Positions 52,401 through 58,102 of a stretch of DNA of 64,000 bases are shown here, in pieces. The notes under the pieces were generated by a model. It was not told where the DNA came from. It worked only from the letters and a program-made list of their open reading frames with translations, and ran no database searches. Every line of letters starts with the position of its first letter. Positions within the stretch are counted from its first letter, which is position 1. The stretch is from contig CANPUZ010000057.1 in the NCBI GenBank assembly GCA_947579665.1, positions 310,001 to 374,000 of the forward strand, in the 5' to 3' direction. The translations under genes were made by a program, and so were the position numbers. The DNA is from Sympetrum striolatum. Its lineage: Eukaryota > Arthropoda > Insecta > Odonata > Libellulidae.

Positions 52401-54078
52401 AAATTTTACCACTCATCCTTATCCATGCTGCCTCCTGTATTTATTTAGTTCTCTCATGAAGAACTTCATTTAGAAAGCAGACATGCCAAAACCCCGTAAC
52501 TTACCTTCTGCTTTCATGTAGTTGAGTTACTAATTTTATTCTCAACTTCGCTTATTTCCTCGACTAAATTTAATAATAAGTTTCTGCTTATTATGTCATC
52601 CATTTATTATTCCTTGGAAATATATTAAGTATTGTAAACAAAAAGACGCGTATTCCTATTACGATTCGCAACTGTTCAAACAAAACTCACAGCAACGGGT
52701 ATGAAAATTATTCTCGGGTATAATAATATTCACATTATTTGTTAAGTAAAAAAAACATTCTTAGCCATACAAACTCATTTCTAACGACATAAATCATCTG
52801 AGCGCATTATTGTGGATATTAACACGTTGCTAACAATATAAGTACGTCATCGACTATATAAACACATTAGTGAAGACCTTAACTGATTTTTAACGATATA
52901 ATAATACGATACCGGGTCCAACTAACTAAACGAATGGGGGAAATAATAATTTATATCATGGTGAAATGTTTGGTAAAATGATCGTTTAGATAGAATTAAT
53001 CCCAAACAGTCCTAAACGGAAATTTTACCAAATGTTTTCACAGATAATTCCTTCATCTCATCAAAGCTATTACAATCGGGGTCTTTCTGAATGTAACTGA
53101 ATATGTATTACCACCGCAAATTATAATATCTTTGAAAAAAGGGAAGGATTATGATTGAAAACATTTCACTATGACGTCACTATATAATATAATGTTATTT
53201 TTCCGAAGATACTAAACTAAGTTGGGATAAGTTAAGATTCTCTTCTCTACAACAAAGACAAATAAATTTAATCGCACTTCTATTCTACACGATGAGAATC
53301 AAGGGGGAATTGAGCTAGTATGATAATGAAATAAATTTATGAAAAATCTTTCACGAAGCTCAATGCTTATTAACGGGAAAACTACAGTAAATTAGACGAA
53401 GAAGAGCTTTCAGGAACTGAATAGCGTCAAAACTTACTCGAAAACAGTGCTGAGCTAGGTACGCGAGCTTAAAACGAAATTTGGGCGGTAAAAATTGCTC
53501 TTGGCGACAGATGGCCAAACACATGCCGGCGTGATGAAAAAAATTGGAGTTTGACACTGTATTGGAGATTTATTTAAGTGTTGGCACACTTTAACACTGA
53601 TCTTATTGCTTAAAAGGATGCACGGATGGATAATTTAAGAAGAAGGACGTACTTGAAGACAAAAGAAGTCGTTAACGTCCGGTAGCACACTTCGTAGAAG
53701 TAGAGAAAACACCAAAATGAATCCCCACAACGAATTTAGCCAATAGTTCCATACCAAATGCACGCATTAATATAAACAGAGACCAAGAGAAACCTTACGA
53801 TGCTCGTTTAAACATCAAAATAGGAAATTGTATTGTTCTTTCAACCACATGTGGTACCAACCGGCGAAACTAATTCACGAGGCGATTTTCGATGGATATG
53901 TACTCTTCACGTCCACTTCAAGCATGAACGAGAATCCGTGAGGATTCGAAAGTGATGAAATAATTACCTCTTGCGTGAACCTCCATCCTTGCATAGAACA
54001 AACACCATAAGTTAGTCTGTCGTGATCTTCCTCGGCAGTAACTTTTTCCGTCACGGGCTCAGAAAGGAACGCACCCAT
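26834..54078 (-). CDS. PPM1G: PPM1G-like protein phosphatase 2C gamma, 5' eight exons (incomplete)
   Basis: Metal-dependent Ser/Thr phosphatase of the PPM/PP2C family. In animals PPM1G is a nuclear enzyme tied to pre-mRNA splicing and histone handling (established knowledge). Eight exons on the minus strand (54078-53968, 51033-50754, 48380-48258, 46134-46093, 43784-43710, 39583-39510, 35367-35207, 26909-26834) join in consistent phase into 314 codons with no stop. Order: N-terminal PP2C strands (about 1-40), the VYDGHGG metal-binding motif (near residue 55), a helical segment in exon 3, then about 140 residues rich in Asp, Glu and Ser. A long acidic insert splitting the catalytic domain distinguishes PPM1G from other PP2Cs. 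All introns are GT-AG. The later PP2C motifs (SG-TA, the NLSR-GD type, the final DN) were not found on either strand, so the 3' half lies beyond the left edge or was missed. Introns measure 2.1-8.3 kb and are full of transposons. Confidence 0.9.
27008..27060 (-). mobile_element. Helitron-like 3' end (minus)
   Basis: Read on the minus strand: hairpin CACCCGAATCAACGGGTG (6-bp stem), six bases, then CTAG. A hairpin about 10 nt before a terminal CTRR is the defining 3' structure of Helitrons. The body would extend to the right; its other end was not found. Confidence 0.6.
27061..28068. other. PPM1G downstream intron sequence with C-rich patches
   Basis: 27100-27200 and 27560-27680 are C/G-rich patches (for example CCCCCTCCCCCC), the second opening GGGGTCGCCCATTAATCATG as many small insect MITEs do. 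No partner end was found. Confidence 0.3.
28069..28166. mobile_element. Tiny piggyBac-type MITE (98 bp)
   Basis: Flanked by TTAA on both sides (28065-28068 and 28167-28170). Ends are CCCTCTATCAGTCGCG and, read inward, CCCCCTCGTCATGCAT. A TTAA duplication with CCC-initial inverted ends is diagnostic of piggyBac-type elements. Confidence 0.6.
28352..29445 (-). repeat. Modular B-box repeat, complete six-module unit
   Basis: From the B-end dyad to the A end. Sites at 28489, 28638, 28795, 28961, 29131 and 29306, spaced 149, 157, 166, 170 and 175 bp. Four middle modules differ in sequence from those at 16.8-18.3 kb, but the outermost modules on both ends are shared. Followed head-to-head by the next unit. 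Confidence 0.88.
29495..30597 (+). repeat. Modular B-box repeat, plus, six-module unit
   Basis: Mirror arrangement of the preceding unit: A end at 29495, sites near 29630, 29805, 29970, 30133, 30298 and 30447, B-end dyad at about 30561-30577. It meets the next unit tail-to-tail around 30598 in a perfect palindrome (CTCGTATATATATACGAG core). Confidence 0.88.
30598..31425 (-). repeat. Modular B-box repeat, minus, four-module unit
   Basis: B-end dyad at about 30612, sites at 30738, 30903, 31074 and 31250 (spacing 165, 171, 176), A end near 31400-31425. It lacks the two inner modules present in its neighbours, showing that module number varies. Confidence 0.87.
31426..31462. repeat. (TA)n microsatellite between modular units
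   Basis: TA dinucleotides joining the A end of one unit to the B end of the next. Confidence 0.8.
31463..32575 (-). repeat. Modular B-box repeat, minus, six-module unit
   Basis: Sites at 31600, 31749, 31906, 32072, 32242 and 32418; spacing 149, 157, 166, 170, 176 bp, matching the unit at 28352 almost base for base. Its A end forms a long palindrome with the next unit. Confidence 0.88.
32576..33760 (+). repeat. Modular B-box repeat, plus, six-module unit
   Basis: Starts at the A end (TATAGACGCTTCTCCGG), sites near 32758, 32936, 33107, 33271, 33440 and 33607, then the dyad GCTTGCAGTATGCAAGC near 33720. Its first 290 bp are a close inverted copy of 32290-32570. A second, lone A end sits at 33765-33812. 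Confidence 0.87.
33813..34551. other. AT-rich intron sequence, nothing recognised
   Basis: PPM1G intron 7 sequence between the modular array and the piggyBac MITE; no feature supported. Confidence 0.4.
34552..35138. mobile_element. piggyBac-type MITE (587 bp)
   Basis: TTAA at 34548-34551 and 35139-35142. Inverted ends CCCTCGAGTACTTGCGTCC and, read inward from the right, CCCTCGAGTACTTGTGTC. No transposase. It lies 68 bp from PPM1G exon 7 in the downstream intron. Confidence 0.88.
35207..35367 (-). CDS. PPM1G: PPM1G exon 7 (basic patch, then Asp/Glu tract)
   Basis: Acceptor TTGTTTAG, donor AG|GTAACC, 161 nt, phase 0 in and 2 out. Starts with a basic patch (GERTKLRSRRNRIVYSD) that might act in nuclear targeting or binding (inference). 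It then becomes almost purely acidic (DNDDEDDSSDEEYDEN, followed by Glu/Asp runs). This is the core of the acidic insert typical of PPM1G. A piggyBac-type MITE ends 68 bp from it at 35138. Confidence 0.88.
35424..35970. mobile_element. piggyBac-like fragment with GGGGTACC repeats
   Basis: Begins CCCTTCTTTGACGGTGCGGG directly after TTAA (35420-35423). Variants of GGGGTAC(n)GTACCCC occur at 35448, 35608 and 35929, partly inverted. GGGGTAC-type subterminal repeats next to a TTAA-flanked CCC end fit piggyBac elements. The far end was not identified. Confidence 0.5.
36138..36224. mobile_element. Tc1-like fold-back remnant
   Basis: About 32-bp inverted arms (AGTCCTGGCCAAAATTAACG and its inverse) around a 20-bp centre. 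Essentially two transposon ends with the middle deleted. Same ends as the relic at 2233. Confidence 0.65.
36225..36615. other. Intron sequence, nothing recognised
   Basis: No supported feature. Confidence 0.4.
36616..37349. mobile_element. 734-bp long-inverted-repeat element with TTA duplication
   Basis: Arms of about 190 bp (36616-36802 and 37160-37349) are inverted copies with over 80% apparent identity. Ends are CAAGGAGACTACATAG and, inward from the right, CAAGGAGACTACACAG. Both flanks carry TTA (36613-36615 and 37350-37352), the 3-bp TWA target typical of PIF/Harbinger, though CACTA-type elements also duplicate 3 bp. The centre contains a tRNA-like segment. Confidence 0.8.
37085..37155 (-). 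pseudogene. tRNA-Gly-like pseudogene inside an inverted-repeat element
   Basis: Minus strand: TTTGGTGTAGTGGTACCATG (A-box like GTAGTGGTA), then CTTCCAA (anticodon-loop like, UCC), then GGGTTCGATCCC (perfect B box). The order and spacing match tRNA-Gly. The acceptor stem does not pair, so it is a pseudogene. Confidence 0.5.
37350..37639. repeat. Segment repeating part of 36055-36130
   Basis: 37480-37560 (TTTAGCAACTGCTAGTAACA, then AATCAGAAGC) resembles 36055-36130 (TTTAGCAGCTGCTAGTAACA, then AATTTGAAGC) in the same orientation. Both flank the inverted-repeat element at 36616, so that element probably sits inside or beside copies of another repeat. Confidence 0.5.
37640..38656 (+). repeat. Modular B-box repeat, plus, truncated at the A end
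   Basis: Sites near 37673, 37835, 38010, 38177, 38337 and 38496; several have decayed (GGTTCAATCCC, GGTTAGACACC). The B-end dyad GCTTGCAGTATGCAAGC is at about 38621. Spacing stays at 160-175 bp even where the sequence has drifted. Confidence 0.85.
38730..39355 (+). pseudogene. Non-LTR retrotransposon ORF2 C-terminus, frameshifted
   Basis: 38736-38928 encodes KTKVLRFTKGKK... and FSYLGSTLSWDGRCKDEV, then a frame change leads to 38930-39261 (LVWSVLLYGCETWTLRKEEV, KRLEAFEMWRRMEK, ...). These are hallmarks of the post-RT region of RTE/CR1-like LINEs; WVKYKDMKEMAINRDF follows. The 5' part, including the catalytic RT motifs, is absent (typical 5' truncation). The 3' end lies near 39434 with AATAAAG and a short AATAAT tail. 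Plus strand, antisense to PPM1G in intron 6. Confidence 0.85.
39510..39583 (-). CDS. PPM1G: PPM1G exon 6 (acidic linker)
   Basis: Acceptor CATTTCAG and strong donor TCT|GTGAGT. Encodes GAKDDEEKPKENGLPEEEET and a few residues more. Length is 74 nt and changes phase from 1 to 0, which is exactly what exon 7 needs. A LINE fragment (38.7-39.4 kb) ends less than 100 bp to its left. Confidence 0.84.
39584..39830. other. PPM1G intron 5, nothing recognised
   Basis: Intron sequence directly upstream of exon 6; no feature. Confidence 0.4.
39831..40492 (+). repeat. CACATCAGATTT repeat family, plus copy
   Basis: Left border hairpin TACTTTCTCC...GAGAAAGTATTG, short GT/CT-rich tract at 39944-39967, tandem half-units with TTGTAGT/AACTTTTG landmarks, right border GGAGAAAGTCGTGTGTTAGC and CACATCAGATTT. 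Same layout as 26068-26768. Confidence 0.72.
40772..40820 (-). mobile_element. Helitron-like 3' end (minus), hairpin decayed
   Basis: On the minus strand ends GCACTTCTGCTAG followed by T, as in the other Helitron-like ends here. The stem is no longer intact. Confidence 0.4.
40953..41808. mobile_element. MITE with TATAAGACGCAC ends, second copy
   Basis: Left end TACCGTATTTGACAGCATAT then AAGACGCACC; right end ATATAAGACGCAGGG...AAATACGGTA. Longer and more decayed than the copy at 15159. No transposase seen. Confidence 0.65.
41809..42890. other. Intron sequence, probably part of a Helitron body
   Basis: No coding sequence. The Helitron-like 3' end at 42915 implies that some of this is its body, but the 5' end was not recognised. 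Confidence 0.3.
42891..42915 (+). mobile_element. Helitron-like 3' end (plus)
   Basis: GAGAATCATTGGGTACTTCTGCTAG; the last 13 bases match the intact example at 27008 closely. The hairpin is partly decayed. Confidence 0.45.
42960..43600 (+). repeat. LINE-like 3' tail repeat ending in (ATT)n
   Basis: Similar in reverse orientation to 47396-48010. Shared landmarks: GCAGGTTTTTCACACTCCCC, CCTGCAG, and CTCAATCTCGCCCAAATAAA followed by an ATT tail. The AATAAA plus microsatellite tail suggests a non-LTR 3' UTR. Confidence 0.6.
43710..43784 (-). CDS. PPM1G: PPM1G exon 5 (Ser/Lys/Glu linker)
   Basis: Acceptor GCATTCCAG, encoding GSTSPKASKAKEESESGGSS and a short Ala run. The donor is CAG|GTCATT, a weaker GT site. 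Length 75 nt, phase 1 on both sides, so it too could be skipped in frame. Low-complexity, probably disordered linker within the acidic insert. Confidence 0.8.
43866..44061. repeat. CACATCAGATTT family, rearranged fragment with GT microsatellite
   Basis: (GT)n-rich tract at 43873-43952, then GTGGGCGCTCTAACGTAAAA as in the copy at 26068. The hairpin border (ACTTTCTCTATACTACGCAT) then appears inverted at its right side, so an internal piece has been joined to an inverted left end. Confidence 0.65.
44062..45350 (+). pseudogene. LINE reverse-transcriptase fragment split by a hAT insertion
   Basis: 44067-44244 encodes ADDLVMLADD (RT catalytic YADD-type motif), a frameshift, then LQRLLKVLEEGMKIKIGKTK.... 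After the hAT element, 45074-45240 resumes with VKNYRYLGTMIRDNWRIVAE, then IKARIAKEVL...LRIRLAKCYVWSKVW. The two halves are consecutive in LINE proteins (KTK...YLG...RI..A...). Several stops follow. Non-LTR, RTE/CR1-like. Confidence 0.85.
44245..45073. mobile_element. hAT-type non-autonomous element, 829 bp
   Basis: Inverted ends TAGTGATGGGTCGATTC and GAATCGACCCATCACTA. Eight-base duplication GTTATAAA / GTTAAAAA (one mismatch) at 44237 and 45074. Many GATTC/GAATC motifs just inside both ends, as in hAT subterminal transposase sites. No transposase frame. Confidence 0.9.
45411..45620 (+). repeat. tRNA-derived SINE
   Basis: A box TAGCCTACATGG at 45421-45432 and B box GGTTCAATTCC at 45466-45476, about 45 nt apart as in a tRNA. 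The body begins GTCAGACTTTTTTCGAGTCC. The head shares its layout (CCCGG...GGCAGACTTTTT) with the SINE at 57684-57783. End approximate. Confidence 0.75.
45850..45874 (+). mobile_element. Helitron-like 3' end (plus)
   Basis: GAGAATCAATGGGCACTTCA then GCTAG and T. Same motif as 42891 and 53291; the T after CTAG fits the Helitron A/T insertion site. Confidence 0.5.
46093..46134 (-). CDS. PPM1G: PPM1G exon 4 (42-nt acidic micro-exon)
   Basis: Very short exon between acceptor TTTCCAG and donor CAG|GTTAGT, encoding ASESSEDEDKDAAS. Length divides by three and phase is 1 on both sides, so skipping would keep the frame. Support is the matching phase, both splice sites, and acidic content that continues the PPM1G insert. 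Confidence 0.8.
46230..46600 (+). pseudogene. Pogo/Tigger-type transposon remnant
   Basis: Starts TA-CAGTCAAATCTCGTTACC, a pogo-like end beside a TA site. 46379 onward encodes MKLTKAHDPKREEGVFTWLK, then QGRGQNL, resembling the CENP-B/pogo DNA-binding region (EE-VY-WF-Q-R pattern). A diverged stretch follows. The catalytic domain and right end are absent. Confidence 0.5.
46765..47395 (+). repeat. Modular B-box repeat, plus, interrupted
   Basis: A end (AATTCCTTCTCCGGATTCAT), sites near 46930, 47109 and 47278, then interruption by a LINE-tail repeat. The B-end dyad remnant at 48019-48060 (GTAGTATGCAAGC...TTTTACTCGTA) is probably the continuation. Confidence 0.8.
47396..48010 (-). repeat. LINE-like 3' tail repeat, minus, inserted in a modular unit
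   Basis: Reverse-complement relative of 42960-43600. On the minus strand it ends in AATAAAG and an ATT-rich tail next to 47396. It separates the two parts of the modular repeat. Confidence 0.6.
48019..48060 (+). repeat. Modular repeat B-end remnant
   Basis: GTAGTATGCAAGCTGCATTT and TACTCGTA: the hairpin end without modules. A second such fragment is at 48424-48460. Confidence 0.65.
48258..48380 (-). CDS. PPM1G: PPM1G exon 3 (acidic start, then helix)
   Basis: Acceptor CTTTTCAG at 48381, donor ACG|GTTAGT. It encodes an acidic start (VDDDAESDESEDS) followed by a helical segment ending LIAKYGKAMAAIN. Known PPM1G proteins carry a comparable segment with a conserved Tyr-Gly pair. Length is 123 nt, phase 1 in and out. 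A hAT element starts only 112 bp upstream of this exon at 48493. Confidence 0.88.
48424..48460 (+). repeat. Modular repeat B-end fragment next to PPM1G exon 3
   Basis: AAGTATGCAAGCAATGTTTA and CTCGTAATAGAT, about 45 bp upstream of PPM1G exon 3 in transcript orientation. It joins a B end to an A-like ATAGATA tail without modules between. Confidence 0.6.
48493..49318. mobile_element. hAT-type non-autonomous element, 826 bp, perfect duplication
   Basis: Perfect 8-bp duplication CTGTAACG (48485-48492, 49319-49326). Ends TAGTGATGGGTGATTC and, inward from the right, TAGAGATGGGCGATTT. Dense GATTC/CGATT motifs towards both ends. No transposase. Related to the element at 44245 and nearly the same length. 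Confidence 0.92.
49327..50260. other. Intron sequence with an unexplained open, GC-richer patch
   Basis: 49330-49570 is open on both strands (plus: RRQLVNKRGERQLAKQRSSN...). The composition suggests decayed transposon coding sequence, but I recognise no domain. Confidence 0.3.
50270..50580 (+). pseudogene. LINE ORF2 C-terminal fragment
   Basis: TDEIRNEEELWRVGGEFRKN... then RKRKARWI, followed in another frame by GKRGRRKFGILTDLKRGKGS. This follows the typical tail of RTE-like LINE proteins (NEEVL-RV-E-R...KR-KA-WIGH...GRRR-K-L-DLK). Frameshifted and 5'-truncated, antisense to PPM1G in intron 2. Confidence 0.65.
50754..51033 (-). CDS. PPM1G: PPM1G exon 2 (PP2C catalytic core, DGHGG motif)
   Basis: Acceptor TTCCCGCAG precedes GAC, so exons 1-2 read ...TQE-DNHSC. 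The exon encodes LFGVYDGHGGAEVSRYVAD; the Asp and Gly of DGHGG bind the catalytic metals in PP2C enzymes. It goes on through a Lys/Leu-rich helix (HLGSKKGLKVLKKL) and ends in the charged stretch DKDKTKSS. The donor is CAG|GTATTT. It is 280 nt long and leaves phase 1. This is the most conserved and most GC-rich exon in the window and by itself identifies the family. Confidence 0.94.
51119..51940 (+). repeat. Modular B-box repeat, plus, complete unit, four modules
   Basis: A end (TAATTCCTTCTCCAGATTCA) to B-end dyad (GCTTGCAGTATGCAAGC at about 51898). B-box-like sites near 51281, 51450, 51619 and 51786. Lies in PPM1G intron 1 about 85 bp upstream of exon 2. Confidence 0.87.
51941..53290. other. 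PPM1G intron 1, AT-rich, probably partly Helitron body
   Basis: No coding sequence. Ends at a Helitron-like terminus. Confidence 0.35.
53291..53318 (+). mobile_element. Helitron-like 3' end (plus)
   Basis: GATGAGAATCAAGGGGGAAT then TGAGCTAG and T; matches the two other plus-strand copies. Confidence 0.45.
53319..53967. other. PPM1G intron 1 proximal part, nothing recognised
   Basis: No feature between the Helitron-like end and exon 1. Confidence 0.4.
53968..54078 (-). CDS. PPM1G: PPM1G exon 1 (start codon, residues 1-37)
   Basis: Opens with ATG at 54078 and encodes MGAFLSEPVTEK..., closely following the MGA-LSEP start known for animal PPM1G. It continues to YGVCSMQGWR, the PP2C strand that carries the phosphate-binding arginine. 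The donor reads GAG|GTAATT at 53967 and the exon ends in phase 0 on the Glu of the ED pair that meets exon 2. Glycine 2 would allow N-myristoylation (inference). The ATG is chosen because the family starts at exactly this residue. Confidence 0.88.
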
Positions 54079-54690
54079 TTCCGCTTGAGTTTAAAACCAA
54101 CACAACGGAAAAAGGATTTAACTGGGAGTAAACTAGGTATTCGCCCAATCAATCAAAACGAAGTTTACAACAAACTCACATCCCTTTCAGAGCACAACTC
54201 TCCAAAACCCACCATGCTTGAGCGAGAAACCGTTTATAGGAAGACTGACTTCTTCCCAAGACGTACTGATTGAAACGGCCGTTGCGACAACTACTGAATC
54301 GTCGCCAACACCCTACGAAGACAACTAATTAAGAAAAAACTGTTATATTTAGTTTAAAGGGAAGGATCATAATTAAAACAGCGTTTATCCAGCTCGAATA
54401 AATCTTAAAAGTATTTTTAATTAATATACACTTATGAAAGACATAGCTTCGTCGCTTCGTTTCGGGTCTCGTTTCCAAGTTTGGCTACCAGGTGGCAACC
54501 TAAGTAACAGGACCATCGTTGTGTCTTTGGTTTAATTCAAAATTCAAAGAGAACGAAGAGAACCGTTCGAAAATTTCATCTTGGTAATGTTCGTAAATTC
54601 TACTGCTAATACTGTTTACTTTACAAATAAGCCTCGTATTATTACTACTTTTACTTATTTGACGAAAACTATATCCGTTTAATATCCTTG
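54079..54690 (-). promoter_or_regulatory. Likely 5' UTR and promoter of PPM1G
   Basis: Upstream flank of the PPM1G ATG. The first 250 bp are less AT-rich than their surroundings and contain several CpGs (near 54278-54310), which fits a TATA-less housekeeping promoter. No clear TATA box was seen. A decayed LINE begins at about 54690, so the intact proximal promoter cannot be longer than roughly 600 bp. This rests on position and composition only. Confidence 0.45.
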
Positions 54691-56107
54691 TATATAAAAA
54701 TTCTGTTCATAATTATAGACCAATTTCCCTTGTCTCGCAATTTTCTAAAATTTTCGAGTATGTTTTTAGTATTCGTTTAATCGAATTTCTAGATTAATAC
54801 AATATTTTATCCAGTTCACAATTCGGCTTTCGCAAGGGCAAGTCTACCAGGGATGCCCTTTTTCATACTGTAAACTTGATTGCTGAGCAACTAAATCTGA
54901 AAAAGAGCATACTTTTTAAATCAGTAAAGTAAAGTAAAGAGTTTTTTTTTAAATCAGTAAAGCTTTTGATTCCGTCAATCACAATCTTCTCTTGGCTAAA
55001 TGCTGTTCTCTTGGTATTAGAGGACTAGCATATCACTGGTTAAAGTCCTATTTAGACAATAGACATCAAATAGTTTCTGTATCTAGAAAGGATAAAGAAT
55101 ATCTATCGGAGCCAAAACAGGTGCCCTCAGGCATACAACAAGGTTCCATTCTGGACCCAATTCTTTTTCTAGTTTTTATCAACGATCTACCAGGTAATTT
55201 ATCCGCAATCAATGATAATAAGGTAATTTTGTATGCTGATGATATTAGTGTTTTAATGCCCGACTCATGTGCAAATGATTATGTAAGAGACAAAGTAATG
55301 GCCCTCCATATTATGAGAGACTGGTGCGAGTCCAATTGTTTAACTCTAAATATGGAAAAGACACAAACAGTGCTTTTCCTTACCTCGTCAAGGAAATTGC
55401 ATAGTATCAGTTCTAGCGATGACCTGAATCTAACAACTGATACAGTTAAGTTTTTAGGAATTCATCTAGATCCTCAGCTGAAGTGGACAGCACATATTGA
55501 TTATTTATGCAAAAAGCTTAACTCTGTTTTTTACATTATATCTGTACTAAAGCATTCCCTTAGTATCGATGTGCTAAAGAAGGTTTATTTTGCCCATTTC
55601 AATTCCCATGCTTCCTATGGTATAATCTTTTGGGGTTCCTCCTCCCAAATCATTAATACTTTTAAAAAATTAGGATTGTTAACCGTCACCTCCATTTTTG
55701 TCCTCAATACTGTCCTCTTTACCAGGCAAAATATTTCCCTCTTTGAAAAAAATATGGATTTTCACCATCACTTCACTAGAAGAAAAAATGATCTACACAC
55801 TCCTCTGCAAAATCTAAATTTTTTTTTCTCTTTGTCCTAAAGTTAGAGGCATTAAATTTTACAATGCCTTACCAGTATCAATAAAGAATATTACATCTTT
55901 TTATGCCTTTAAGAATGCAGTACATAAATTACTTGTGGATAAATGCCTCTATAATGTAGGTGAATTTTTTATTAACTGATTTAAGTTGCGTGTCTTTCCA
56001 CCTTTAGCTCATTTCATTGTAGATGAGATTGTGTATTTTGAATTTCTGACGAGTCCTATACATGTATTTTTTTATCATGTCTTTGGACAATAAAGTATCT
56101 ATTCTAT
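54690..56107 (+). pseudogene. Non-LTR retrotransposon (jockey/CR1-like) RT, 5'-truncated and broken
   Basis: 54700-54800 encodes HNYRPISLVSQFSKIFEYVF, then SSQFGFRKGKSTRDALF, the start of a LINE reverse transcriptase. A short local duplication near 54925-54960 (AAATCAGTAAAG twice) breaks the frame. 54992-55840 is open for 282 codons and carries PSGIQQGSILDPILFLVFIN and the catalytic YADD (residues 81-84), the LTLNMEKTQ thumb region and FLGIHLDPQLKW. The frame is lost again near 55690 and 55840, then ALPVSIKNITSFYAFKNAVH marks the C-terminus. AATAAAG near 56090 gives the 3' end. The endonuclease domain is absent. Confidence 0.9.
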
Positions 56108-57015
56108 ATATATCGTGAATTCAATTATTATGTATCTTTTTCTATAATATTACTGTTATTTTGCAGAGTAGTGCCAGCGAATAAATATTCTATTCTACGA
56201 CAGCAAAGACTTCATTCATTAATTTTATGAGAGATAGCTATATAATAACGTGAAACAAATATTTATGTTTATTTTCTGGATCTGGTAAATTTCTACTTTA
56301 CAGTCCTAGAGTAGAAATTTACCCAATTGCTCTTGACCGAAAATCATAACTCTAAACCAAACAATAGCGATATCAAAAGGTAATGTAATCATTTGTTAAC
56401 AGGCATTATTGCATACTAATCAAACTTTTGTGAAAGGTCAAAGTAGCATTTCTTAGTATTTAATGGTAATCTAAACATTATTTTTCTACCCAGTCACAAA
56501 TTAATGCATTTTTAACTGGATTTGGTTAATTAGAAAATTGTAAATCTGTCCTTAGGAAAAGCTTTTAACATAAGATGTTTTGAAGCCTAAGAATATATTC
56601 TTCTTAATATTAATATCCTCAAATTTATACAAAAAGAAAGTAGAAGTAATAGAATCAGCAAGATTTAATTTTCAACTGCTTTGATATCACTCGCTTCTTC
56701 TTATAACGCTATATAATCATCATTCTCAGTGGCTGGTATTTCACATGTATATTTCTATAACTTCTGTACGAACATCAAATTTAATTGGTCACACAAATAA
56801 ATCTTTGTCTCTTTGAGCTTAGATTGTTTTATTTGAAGATTCATATTAACAATAAAACATTTATTGCTTAACAAGGTTCAAACCTTCAAGGTCCATACTT
56901 CAAAATATCTCACAATTTTATATTTATGTATTTGTTGTCTATAATCTATGCAAATAAATACCATAATCTTTTATCAATAATTTGAGGAAATTTTATTCTC
57001 TGATATTGCAGCATA
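56108..57015. other. AT-rich sequence, nothing recognised
   Basis: No feature supported between the LINE and the hAT element. Confidence 0.4.
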
Positions 57016-57289
57016 CTAATAGTCAGGGCCGGCTTTATGGACAGGCAAATAAGGCCTGGGGCTGCCAAATTATTACATTACAAGATTATTATTATTAATT
57101 GACTCAAATAACTCACAAAAACATTACATAGAAAGAATCATAATAATATAAGACAGTAATAATATAAGAATATTAAATAAGTCTATTTATGGTCGGAAAC
57201 CGTTTAATTTATTTAATAATACAAATGAATTTCAGGCAACGTCTCATAGCCCTCCGTAACGAATTATTCTTACCACTCCTGTGACAGTG

Positions 57290-57458
57290 GAGAACGAAGC
57301 TTCTCAAAACTGAAACTGATTAAGACATATTTGCGATGGCGCAAGATTTGTTAATCTATCTGTGATTTCCATCGAAAACAGCATTACCCGTACCTTTAAC
57401 TTTTCCGAACTTATTAACGATTTTGCTACCAAAATGGCTAGAAAAGTTAAATTTTAAC
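57290..57458 (+). pseudogene. hAT transposase C-terminal (dimerisation) fragment
   Basis: ERSFSKLKLIKTYLR then, after a frame change, RFVNLSVISIENSITRTFNF, SELINDFATKMARKVKF and a stop. The ERSFSKLK...LSIEN pattern defines the hAT C-terminal dimerisation region. Only about 55 residues remain of a protein normally near 600. Confidence 0.88.
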
Positions 57459-57565
57459 ACTGTATTTGAAATGTGATAGTCGTTAATCAATATTTCTTTT
57501 GATCAGTATGATTTGTGAACAAAGATGAAGAAGATTCGCATGATTACACATGCTTGTTAAGTTAC

Positions 57566-57783
57566 GCGATGGAAATGAAAGAGAAAAAGTCTGCCGTAGC
57601 CGGGGATCTTACCCGGGTCCCCCAGTTGCTCTAACCGACCGGCAATTCGCCGGTATTCTCCGTAATAACCCTTGGAAATGAAGGGAGGATTGTGCTGCCG
57701 TGGTTAGAGCAACTGACCGGCAATTGGAGACCCGGGTTCGATCCCCGGCTACGGCAGACTTTTTCGCTTTCATTTCCATCGCG
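57566..57783. repeat. Fold-back pair of tRNA-derived SINE heads
   Basis: Right arm 57702-57783 holds GGTTAGAGCAACTGACCGGC, GGGTTCGATCCCCGG (B box) and CTACGGCAGACTTTTTCGC. The left arm 57566-57637 is the same sequence inverted, but lacks about 11 bp and has a damaged B box (GGTAAGATCCC). The spacer is about 64 bp. Outer ends CGCGATGGAAATGAAA pair exactly. The copy on the plus strand is the better tRNA-like unit. Confidence 0.82.
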
Positions 57784-58102
57784 TAGTATAATTTGTATAA
57801 AACTATATTAATCAAAGAAATGATTAAATTGTTACTAAGTCACAGTTGCTTTAAATATAAACTGAATACTGTGAAAAATTTATATTTTAATAATTATAAT
57901 TTATTAATATTTCATTGTAAAACATTTCATAGTTTAATTATTTAGTTTATTATTCAATGTAAGGAAGCCTGTTGTGATATTTTGTCAGGTTTACACCATT
58001 ATTGAATTTGCAATATTACAAACGGGGGAGAAACGCATTTGGGGCCGCCAAATGCGTTTTGCCTGGGGCCGCCAATTGTCTAAAGCCGGCGCTGCTAATA
58101 GT

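Larger units (their letters stand above)
57024..58094. mobile_element. hAT transposon remnant, 1071 bp
   Basis: Perfect 8-bp duplication CTAATAGT (57016-57023 and 58095-58102). Inverted ends CAGGGCCGGCTTTA and, inward from the right, CAGCGCCGGCTTTA, each followed by a GGC..CCAGGC-rich subterminal region. It retains a piece of transposase and has been entered by a tRNA-derived SINE. Confidence 0.93.

Noticed and set aside
57609..57815. Functional tRNA gene
   Set aside because: A and B boxes are present but no complete cloverleaf can be drawn, and the copy is part of an inverted SINE pair inside a hAT element.
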